From positions 1-21,451 of IMG/VR virus record IMGVR_UViG_3300044641_005578: a DNA stretch of 21,451 nucleotides, one strand, 5' to 3'. Within the stretch, counting starts at the first letter, position 1. Every line of letters begins with the position of its first letter. Under the pieces are notes generated by a model, which saw only the letters and a list, made by a program, of their open reading frames with translations, was not told the DNA's origin and made no database searches. Positions 6,664 to 11,830 of this stretch are shown here, piece after piece. A program made the position numbers and the translations under genes. Origin of the DNA: a virus.

Positions 6664-6709
6664 GTAGAACAGGAACAATATTAATATGCCATCATACCCG
6701 GAGGGAAGC

Positions 6710-7360
6710 ATGAACCTTAATTCAGGTGTAGGCGATAACGCTGCTGGAAGATACTTTGGCGGTAGCCGTCGCGGCGGTATGGGTGGCATGAGTAGCCGTC
6801 AAATGCGCCAGTACATGCAGATGCGTCGTGATGAAATGTCTCACGGTGCTTGGCTTCAAAATCAAAATAGCGCTTTAGATTTTGGTCGTCAGCAAACAGG
6901 CGAAGTAGATAAGTTTAATCGTGAGTCAAGCCGTATTGACGCTACTGTGCAACAGCAAGACTGGAGTCGTGGACGTGCCTCTGAACATTTAACAGGTTTT
7001 GGTAAAGCTAACCCACACGCTGAATCTGCTGACCTTGACAACGCAAAAGCCTCTTGGAACCCTGCGTTTGCTCCACCACCACCAAAGCGTGGTGGGTCTT
7101 CAGGTCCTCGCATGACAGTTAAGAAAATTCAAGCAATGGTTGACTCAGGAGAGTTAAGCCAAGCAGAAGCAGCTGGACGACATGCAAATTATGCGGCTCG
7201 CGTTGGTCGTGACCGTGCTGATGATAATGCTGGAAAAACTCCTGCACCTATCCGTCAAGGCGTTGAGTACGTGGCTGGTGTTGGTTCTCCAGGTCAATTT
7301 GGTGGCGGTGGCGGTGGAGGCGCATCTGGTGGTGGCGGCGTTGGAACCCCAATTAAATAA
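6710..7360 (+). CDS. Gly-rich hypothetical protein, 216 aa
   Basis: A basic, polar protein with a Gly/Arg/Met-rich start (GGSRRGGMGGMSSRQMRQ), a helical Gln/Arg-rich middle (residues about 30-90), a Pro patch before KRGG and a Gly-rich tail near residues 195-212. No membrane helix or known domain is seen. The ATG at 6710 has an ideal RBS (GGAGG five bases upstream). An ATG at 6686 would add eight residues with a poorer site. The composition suggests a disordered or assembly-type protein, possibly a minor virion component. I do not recognise it. Confidence 0.7.
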   Translation: MNLNSGVGDNAAGRYFGGSRRGGMGGMSSRQMRQYMQMRRDEMSHGAWLQNQNSALDFGRQQTGEVDKFNRESSRIDATVQQQDWSRGRASEHLTGFGKANPHAESADLDNAKASWNPAFAPPPPKRGGSSGPRMTVKKIQAMVDSGELSQAEAAGRHANYAARVGRDRADDNAGKTPAPIRQGVEYVAGVGSPGQFGGGGGGGASGGGGVGTPIK

Positions 7361-7478
7361 ATCTAATCAAGTAGACAAACCTAGCGACCGAGATTTTCGG
7401 GACGCGCTTACTAGAGCTGATGGCGCTATTAAAGGTAAAGATACAGAGGCCCTTCAATGGAATCGGTGGTCTCCTTGA
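7329..7478 (+). CDS. 49-aa small hypothetical protein
   Basis: Just before the previous gene ends, a GTG (7329) with GGAGG eight bases upstream opens a frame that continues past that gene's stop. The likely real part reads EPQLNKSNQVDKPSDRDFRDAL and ends ALQWNRWSP. The sequence after 7360 has normal coding character and is polar and helical. A TTG at 7341 is an alternative start. Function unknown. Confidence 0.5.
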   Translation: MVAALEPQLNKSNQVDKPSDRDFRDALTRADGAIKGKDTEALQWNRWSP

Positions 7479-7636
7479 GAAAAAAGACATTTGAAAATGA
7501 TGCAAAGTTTAAACCTGTCACGATTAAAGACAGTAGATTTGGCATACGCAAAATATATTTAACTAAAAATGAAACACCGAGTATTGGAACCTATAGTCGT
7601 CCAGGTAAAGGTCCTAACGGAGAGTCTTCGAATTAA
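7457..7636 (+). CDS. 59-aa basic hypothetical protein
   Basis: A frame from the ATG at 7457 (22 bases inside the previous gene) or from the TTG at 7475 (overlapping its stop as TTGA) runs to a TAA at 7634-7636. The product is Lys-rich (LRKKTFENDAKFKPV), with a beta-like middle (FGIRKIYLTKN) and a Gly/Ser tail. It fills what would otherwise be a 370-base gap after the Gly-rich gene. I do not recognise it. Confidence 0.5.
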   Translation: MESVVSLRKKTFENDAKFKPVTIKDSRFGIRKIYLTKNETPSIGTYSRPGKGPNGESSN

Positions 7637-7699
7637 GCCTGACAACCTCTGTATTTCCGTTGGACAATAGCCTTTGCGCCTCTGATATCAGGCGTTAAT
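7632..7699 (+). promoter_or_regulatory. structured leader upstream of the PASTA gene
   Basis: ATTAAGCCTGA (7632-7642) can pair with TCAGGCGTTAAT (7688-7699): eleven base pairs with one bulged G, closing a loop of 45 bases. Within it a small CAAC/GTTG hairpin (7643-7646 with 7659-7662) is possible. The right arm also carries the palindrome CTGATATCAG (7682-7691). The structure lies between two genes, 27 bases before the next ATG. It may be a leader element, a terminator without U-tract or an mRNA-processing site; I cannot tell which. Confidence 0.35.
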
Positions 7700-7726
7700 A
7701 CCACTCTAGAGAAAAAAAGGTAAATA

Positions 7727-8791
7727 ATGTCAAGTTACAACGAACCGCTACCGGTGGGTGCGGACCAGGCTACGGGCGCTTACGCCATTGCTATTGGTAA
7801 CACCACAGCTGGAACTAATAACGTCGGTAACCGTACCGACTCTGCAGGCAATGTAGCTCCTGATTTTGTATGGGGTAACTTCCCTATGCAGCCAAATGAT
7901 GAGCGCACAGATGGAACTGCTGTTGTAGCAGTTGCAAACGATTACACTCAAAATTATGATTGGTCTGGTTACACAACCTACCCAAGCGCACGTCTAACAG
8001 CTGCAACTAGCAACAACCACACAGTTGCAGAAGCCGAATGGAGCAACTACCCATCATTTACACCAGGCGTAGGTAGCTACATGATTACAGCAGCTACAGG
8101 TAACGGCACAACTGTTACATACACATCACAGAACAATCTTGCAGTAGGAGACACTGTAAACATCACAGGTCTTACAGCTTCAGCTTACAACCTATCAGCA
8201 GCAACAGTTGCTACAGCAGATAAGCTAAAGTTCACAGTAACTAACGCAGCTAACGCTGGTGAAATTACAGGACAGTGGTACGGCAAGGTTGAATCAACAA
8301 CAGCTCTTACAGCTTATGATGGCGCTGGAATTGGCTTTATCAACGTACCTTCAGTTGTTGGACAGACAACAGCTCTTGCACTTGATGCTCTTAAGGATGC
8401 TGGTTACGAAGCAGCTTCAATCACAACAGCTACAGCAGCTACAAACGCAGCCATTTCAGTAACTGCAGCAGCTCGCACAGCTGGTTCAACAACTGCAACT
8501 CTTACAGCAACTGGTGCAGGCGCAGCCTTCCCAGTCGGCACAAAGATTACAGTTGCATCTCTTGCTGACACTGGTGCTCCACTTAACGGAACATACACAG
8601 TTACAGCAGTTGCTACCAACACAGTTTCATTTGTTTCATCTGCTTCAACAGTACTTGCCCTCACAGGCTTGTCTGCTGGAACAATCGTTGGTGTTGCTGG
8701 AACAATCAAGTCTCAGTCAGTCGCAGCTGGAACAGCTTCAGTTGCTTCAACAGCTACAATCTCAATCACACCTTACGCAACAGCTTCATAA
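7727..8791 (+). CDS. PASTA-type structural protein with inserted beta modules, 354 aa
   Basis: Residues 207-235 (VPSVVGQTTALALDALKDAGYE) are a clear first half of a PASTA domain, and residues about 320-350 (GTIKSQSVAAGTASVAST) are its second half. Between them, at about 240-318, is an extra Thr/Ala/Val-rich beta module with VGTKITVASL and NGTYTVTAV. A related module sits at about 118-180 (TVTYTS, VGDTVNITGL, FTV). PASTA domains bind peptidoglycan fragments in bacterial kinases and also decorate actinophage proteins. Residues 1-115 are Asn/Tyr/Gly-rich. There is no signal peptide, so a virion surface or tail role is likely. It has no coupled neighbours and ends at a strong terminator. Confidence 0.75.
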   Translation: MSSYNEPLPVGADQATGAYAIAIGNTTAGTNNVGNRTDSAGNVAPDFVWGNFPMQPNDERTDGTAVVAVANDYTQNYDWSGYTTYPSARLTAATSNNHTVAEAEWSNYPSFTPGVGSYMITAATGNGTTVTYTSQNNLAVGDTVNITGLTASAYNLSAATVATADKLKFTVTNAANAGEITGQWYGKVESTTALTAYDGAGIGFINVPSVVGQTTALALDALKDAGYEAASITTATAATNAAISVTAAARTAGSTTATLTATGAGAAFPVGTKITVASLADTGAPLNGTYTVTAVATNTVSFVSSASTVLALTGLSAGTIVGVAGTIKSQSVAAGTASVASTATISITPYATAS

Positions 8792-8804
8792 TCTCAACAC
8801 AAAC

Positions 8805-8837
8805 AAAAAGCCCCCAGCCATTGGCTGGGGGCTTTTT
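8805..8837. terminator. bidirectional rho-independent terminator
   Basis: AAAAAGCCCCCAGCC pairs perfectly over fifteen bases with GGCTGGGGGCTTTTT around an ATT loop. T-runs are present in both directions. It lies between the convergent PASTA gene (plus) and lysozyme gene (minus) and can serve both. Confidence 0.93.
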
Positions 8838-8848
8838 GGTTTAAATGA

Positions 8849-9388
8849 TTAGTGTAGTCCAGCAAACTCCTTTAAATACTGCTGGTATCTTTCTCCATTG
8901 TGCTGGCCTGGAACGATTTTCCAAGAGGACCAGTCTTTTCCACCGTTAGTCATGTAGAAGGTTATTTCTGCATTAACCACAGGGTCAAAGAGTTGAGTGT
9001 TTGATTTGAGGTTAAACTTATCTCTACGAGTCACTCCAAGGTCAGCAATCATGTTGATTTGGAATATGCCGTAAGAATTGTCACCTGTATTTTGGTCTCC
9101 ATTGTGGGCTAAGGGGCGGCCGTTAGACTCTTTTTTAGCTACTGCATAGGCGACCTTGAGAGCTGTTCCCTCAAAACCAACCGCGCTAAGCAGTCCTACT
9201 AAATCAGTGTCCGACAACTTTGTTGCTCCTTTGTACTTCTCTAGCGGGTCCACAGGAACTTGCTCTACAACTTTGACCGGCTCCTCCGCGGTTGCGTTAG
9301 CAATCGCCTGAGGAAATGTGCCAAGTACCAAGCCGTATACTGCAAGTACCGCTATCTTGTCTAGCTTATCTTTTCTGATATTAAGCAT
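8849..9388 (-). CDS. exported lysozyme/transglycosylase-like protein
   Basis: This is the only minus-strand gene. Residues about 11-34 are a signal peptide (KIAVLAVYGLVLGTF...ANATA). The domain at about 58-178 is lysozyme-like: helix AYAVAKKESNGRP with E87 as the likely catalytic acid, then TGDNSYGIFQINM (101-113), the typical SxGxxQ-type block of the goose-lysozyme/transglycosylase fold. Near the end, the segment NAEITFYM fits the family helix. Such enzymes cut the glycan strand. Export by the Sec system would let it act without a holin. Its RBS (GAGAGGAG) precedes the ATG. It may be a second endolysin, complementary to the CHAP enzyme. Confidence 0.85.
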   Translation of the reverse strand: MLNIRKDKLDKIAVLAVYGLVLGTFPQAIANATAEEPVKVVEQVPVDPLEKYKGATKLSDTDLVGLLSAVGFEGTALKVAYAVAKKESNGRPLAHNGDQNTGDNSYGIFQINMIADLGVTRRDKFNLKSNTQLFDPVVNAEITFYMTNGGKDWSSWKIVPGQHNGERYQQYLKEFAGLH

Positions 9389-9595
9389 TTCTGCTCCTCT
9401 CAGTAGGCAAAAGCCACCTTGTGAGTGGCTCTGTCATGTTCTAGGAAACACCAGAGTTACGTAGTGTGTCAAGTTGAACCAGTAATTTTTATTGATAAGT
9501 ACATCTAAATGCAAGTTTAAGCACAAATATTTAATAATATTTTAATTAAAAGCGGTATTATTATTGTTACCGTTCTATGATATACGTCACACCTA
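9389..9595. promoter_or_regulatory. divergent A+T-rich intergenic region
   Basis: These 207 bases lie between the minus-strand lysozyme and the plus-strand membrane genes and must hold both promoters. On the plus strand TATGAT (9576-9581) lies 14 bases before the TTG start at 9596. On the minus strand TTGACA (9472-9467) is seen without a good -10. A hairpin AGCCAC/GTGGCT (9412-9417 with 9425-9430), followed on the minus strand by TTTTG, sits in the lysozyme leader and could act as an attenuator. An inverted repeat AAATATT/AATATTT (9525-9542) lies in the very A+T-rich core. Confidence 0.45.
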
Positions 9596-9844
9596 TTGAA
9601 CGGATACACCTTGAACGTACAAGACTGGGCGGCTTTATCATCTACAATATTAGGCGTAGGCGCCGCAGTAATTGTAGGTCTCCGTTGGACAATTAAACAT
9701 TACTTATCAGAGCTTAAGCCAAACGGTGGCTCAAGCCTCAAAGACGCTATCAATAGAATTGCAGTGGACATGGTTGAAGTTCGTGTATCATTGTCAAGAC
9801 TTGAGGGTCGTTTCGACCAGCACGTAGAAGAAGGAGAAAAATGA
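9596..9844 (+). CDS. small membrane protein with coiled-coil tail, 82 aa
   Basis: A TTG start (9596; a second TTG at 9611 would give 77 residues) opens a protein with one membrane helix at about 12-33 and the conserved-looking block HYLSELKPNGGSSLKDAINRI. A heptad-patterned tail extends to the end (residues about 47-78). From memory, the LKPNGGSSLKD block is common in small actinophage membrane proteins near lysis genes, often labelled holin. Its stop overlaps the next start (ATGA), so the two membrane proteins are probably made together. Holin or holin-partner is the best guess. Confidence 0.7.
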   Translation: MNGYTLNVQDWAALSSTILGVGAAVIVGLRWTIKHYLSELKPNGGSSLKDAINRIAVDMVEVRVSLSRLEGRFDQHVEEGEK

Positions 9845-10131
9845 ATAAAGCAATGATTGAATCCTATGCACGTAACTTGCTTGGCCAAGTTATCGGCGCA
9901 GTAATGATTGTCATGCAAACAAGCGGAGCAGCAACGCCACTAGATTTTGGTTCAGGAGAATGGCTACTAGTAGCTAACGCTCTATGGGCATCTCTAGTCC
10001 CCGTAGCCCTTCGCTATATCAATAAGAAGGACCCAGCGTTTGGCCGAGTAGCAACTATTGGCCTTGCAGAAATTACTAAGAAACTTGCAGTAGAAGCCTC
10101 TGTGGCTAAAAAGGCTCCAAAAAAGAAATAA
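9841..10131 (+). CDS. holin-like membrane protein, 96 aa
   Basis: The protein has two membrane helices, about residues 12-31 (LLGQVIGAVMIVM) and 41-59 (WLLVANALWASLVPVAL). They are separated by a short Gly/Pro loop and followed by RYINKKDPAFGR and a Lys-rich C-terminus (KKAPKKK). Two helices plus a strongly basic tail is a classic holin layout. The ATG overlaps the preceding stop by four bases. With the partner upstream and the exported lysozyme divergent from them, this looks like a second lysis locus. A strong terminator follows. Confidence 0.7.
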   Translation: MNKAMIESYARNLLGQVIGAVMIVMQTSGAATPLDFGSGEWLLVANALWASLVPVALRYINKKDPAFGRVATIGLAEITKKLAVEASVAKKAPKKK

Positions 10132-10137
10132 ATACCT

Positions 10138-10179
10138 ACAACTAAGGGAGCAGCTATGTGCTGCTCCCTTTTTTGTTGT
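10138..10179 (+). terminator. rho-independent terminator
   Basis: AAGGGAGCAGC (10144-10154) pairs perfectly with GCTGCTCCCTT (10160-10170) around TATGT and is followed by TTTT. An outer ACAAC/GTTGT pairing is also possible. It ends the membrane-protein pair. Confidence 0.88.
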
Positions 10180-10203
10180 ACACTTAAAGAAGGAGGAATT
10201 ACT

Positions 10204-10419
10204 ATGAAATGCGTTAATTGTGATAATCATGCAATCTATACAGTAGCTGATGCTGGGGTAAACCCCGTTGACTATTGCACCCAGTGCTTGCCAAAGCACC
10301 TTCGTGAACGTGCTACTGCTGGCCACTTTCCACTAGCCTTTGTTTCAGCGGAAGATTCAACACCTAAAAAGTCTTCTAAGAAAAAGACTGAAGAAATTAT
10401 TGAAGAACCAACAGAATGA
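10204..10419 (+). CDS. small double-CxxC protein, 71 aa
   Basis: The protein begins MKCVNCDNHAIYTV and has a second pair in DYCTQCLPKHL about 22 residues later: two C-x2-C knuckles that can form one zinc ribbon. The C-terminal third is Lys/Glu-rich and probably disordered. The ATG at 10204 has the strong RBS AAGGAGGAA; an upstream in-frame ATG at 10156 lies inside the terminator hairpin and is rejected. From memory, proteins with this MKC-x2-C start are frequent in actinophage genomes, with no assigned function. The next gene overlaps by four bases. Confidence 0.75.
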   Translation: MKCVNCDNHAIYTVADAGVNPVDYCTQCLPKHLRERATAGHFPLAFVSAEDSTPKKSSKKKTEEIIEEPTE

Positions 10420-10682
10420 AGGTAACCCGCGTGAAAGCGGCTCAGGCTCACCCAATACCTTCTAGAGTTACGAGCCCTTCTGGACCGTTTCCACAAGAGT
10501 TATTTAGAGAGTCTAAAATTAATACCGAGTATGAGTCAGAAGTACCTGAAGATGGAAGTAACTTTCCTATCGGGTCAACTGCTCAAAATAACTTTAAGGG
10601 AGCTCGCATGCTAACTTGCTCAGAATGTAATGGGCGAGTTCTAGAGCATAAGACGGGCGACCACATCTGTAAGGAAGATTAA
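10416..10682 (+). CDS. small protein with C-terminal Cys/His knuckle, 88 aa
   Basis: An 88-residue protein whose first 60 residues are Pro/Ser/Glu-rich and unstructured-looking. Its end carries MLTCSECNGRVLEHKTGDHIC: C68-x2-C71 with H83 and C85, a compact metal-site pattern. The start overlaps the previous gene by four bases and the stop overlaps the next start by one. An internal ATG at residue 65 would give just the knuckle. Function is unknown. Confidence 0.65.
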   Translation: MKVTRVKAAQAHPIPSRVTSPSGPFPQELFRESKINTEYESEVPEDGSNFPIGSTAQNNFKGARMLTCSECNGRVLEHKTGDHICKED

Positions 10683-11182
10683 TGCCTCCAAGAAAAAGAG
10701 CCCAAGTACCTAGTGTTGACGTACTACTTGGCGGATACCAAATAGGTCAACCCTCTGGAACCTCTAGCCTTCCAACTCTTGATGAGTATTTATTTAACCC
10801 ATCATCAAAAGTAAAAAAAGCAGAGGTAGCCTCAAAGTATCAAGTTATAACTACGTATAACTTAAGAGCCACAAGGTCCTCTAACCCAAAACGACCAAGA
10901 ACTTTAAAAGCTGGTTACGATGCAAACACACAAACTTTAACTGTTGTTTTTTGGGACGGAACTTGGTGGAATTATTACGATGTTCCACAGTACTTGTGGG
11001 AAGGGTTTGTTCTTGCAGAATCCCCAGGTAAGTACTTAGAAGCTTCTGGGCTTAATAAATGGCCTAAAATGGGACTTGCTGACCCAGCAGGAATGCCAAG
11101 AGACCAACGAGTTCGAATGAACGAAATTAAAACATTTGACTCTTATATGTACGGAGACGGCGGAGGCTTCGCAGCAAACTAA
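10682..11182 (+). CDS. KTSC-domain protein, 166 aa
   Basis: Residues about 73-126 match the KTSC-domain pattern: AGYDANTQTLTVVFWDGTWWNYYDVPQ followed by a short helix and ESPGKYLEASGL. KTSC domains are small folds of unclear function, named after their usual Lys-Thr-Ser-Cys-type residues. The usual final residues are diverged here, so it is a variant. Residues 1-60 are basic and Pro/Ser-rich; the 130-166 tail is polar and Gly-rich at the end. In actinophages, similar proteins are often found just before the terminase, as here. No enzyme activity is implied. Confidence 0.75.
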   Translation: MPPRKRAQVPSVDVLLGGYQIGQPSGTSSLPTLDEYLFNPSSKVKKAEVASKYQVITTYNLRATRSSNPKRPRTLKAGYDANTQTLTVVFWDGTWWNYYDVPQYLWEGFVLAESPGKYLEASGLNKWPKMGLADPAGMPRDQRVRMNEIKTFDSYMYGDGGGFAAN

Positions 11183-11183
11183 T

Positions 11184-11471
11184 ATGAAATCAATTGGACC
11201 ACTATACGTAGACGTTCTTCAGTACTACCACCGTAATTTGTTACCTGTGGTAGAAAAAGGCTGGACCCAAGAAACAGAGCACCCGTTTAGACAAAGCAAA
11301 GTATGCCTAGTATTTCGTTTTCCCTTTACTAAGCCTGGGTTTGTGCTGGGATTATGGAAGCGCTCTGAAGGCTTTGTTTTTGATGAAGATGCCGATGATA
11401 TGATTGCTAAAGCATTAGGTCTTAGGGATATGGAACTTAATACGGAAGAAATAGGTGACTGGCGTGTTTAA
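11184..11471 (+). CDS. hypothetical protein upstream of terminase, 95 aa
   Basis: The ATG at 11184 begins one base after the previous stop. The product (MKSIGPLYVDVLQYYHRNLLP...) is a soluble alpha/beta protein with several aromatic residues and an acidic second half (FDEDADDMIAKALGL). I do not recognise a family, though similar genes commonly precede terminase in actinophages. An upstream ATG at 11136 lies inside the KTSC gene and is less likely. Confidence 0.65.
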   Translation: MKSIGPLYVDVLQYYHRNLLPVVEKGWTQETEHPFRQSKVCLVFRFPFTKPGFVLGLWKRSEGFVFDEDADDMIAKALGLRDMELNTEEIGDWRV

Positions 11472-11709
11472 AAAGAAAAGCCCTTGGGATAAGCCTTTTT
11501 CAGAAAAAGTAGTAAAACGCGTAAGAAAGATACATACAACAGAACTTGAGATGTGGATTGAACAGGCTACCTACGAAATAGGTCGTTGTATGAGCGTTTA
11601 CTCCAGAACCCGTGATGTTGCAGTTTTAGAAGAAGCTTTAACAGGGGCAGAGGCCCTTCACGCTGTTGTACACGAGTTGCACACTAGAACTACTGCAAAA
11701 CTCGGATAA
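11455..11709 (+). CDS. small helical protein before terminase, 84 aa
   Basis: A GTG at 11455 (or 11464) opens a small basic-then-helical protein: MTGVFKKKSPWDKP, then a long helix-rich part with LEMWIEQATYEIGRCM and LEEALTGAEALHAVVHELHTR. It overlaps the previous gene by 17 bases. Its stop is immediately followed by the palindromic promoter element that precedes terminase. Position and size fit a small terminase-associated or DNA-recognition protein, but it has no helix-turn-helix that I can see, so it is not called a small terminase. Confidence 0.6.
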   Translation: MTGVFKKKSPWDKPFSEKVVKRVRKIHTTELEMWIEQATYEIGRCMSVYSRTRDVAVLEEALTGAEALHAVVHELHTRTTAKLG

Positions 11710-11711
11710 AA

Positions 11712-11737
11712 CGACATGTCGACATTTGCGCTACAAT
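11712..11737 (+). promoter_or_regulatory. palindrome-plus-(-10) promoter, copy 1
   Basis: The perfect palindrome CGACATGTCG (11712-11721) lies ten bases before TACAAT (11732-11737). The same palindrome, at the same distance from a -10-like box and from the preceding stop codon, occurs before the portal gene. A regulator bound to the palindrome would cover the spacer and the expected -35 region. Confidence 0.6.
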
Positions 11738-11742
11738 TACCT

Positions 11743-11813
11743 TGCCTCTCTTCCTTCTCTCCCGTGTGTGGCAACGTGAACCCTGGTATACCTACCAGGG
11801 TTTCATGTTTTTT
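11743..11813 (+). ncRNA. candidate short RNA or attenuated terminase leader
   Basis: Transcription from the TACAAT box would start near 11743-11745 and meet a strong terminator at 11775-11813, giving about 70 bases. The first part is an unbroken run of 19 pyrimidines (11745-11763). Bases 11742-11750 (TTGCCTCTC) are perfectly complementary to nine bases covering the RBS and first base of the DUF7455-like gene (2736-2744), and their CCTCTC matches the GAGAGG of the portal and lysozyme RBSs. Either a separate regulatory RNA or a leader with conditional read-through would fit. This is inference from sequence. Confidence 0.35.
11775..11813 (+). terminator. rho-independent terminator in the terminase leader
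   Basis: CGTGAACCCTGGTA (11775-11788) pairs with TACCAGGGTTTCATG (11793-11807) with one bulged T, a G-T pair and a TACC loop. It is followed at once by TTTTTT (11808-11813). It lies only 18 bases before the terminase ATG, on the same strand and downstream of a promoter. Confidence 0.85.
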
Positions 11814-11830
11814 ATTAGAATAAGGAACAT

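Noticed and set aside
8404-8709. Minus-strand Ala/Val-rich frame opposite the PASTA gene
   Set aside because: Antisense shadow of Ala/Thr/Val-rich coding DNA; no RBS and no family likeness.
9467-9472. TTGACA on the minus strand upstream of the lysozyme gene as a full promoter
   Set aside because: No acceptable -10 box at 16-18 bases; kept only as a note in the intergenic entry.
11455-11709. 84-aa protein as terminase small subunit
   Set aside because: The position fits, but no helix-turn-helix or small-terminase pattern is visible, so it is left as hypothetical.
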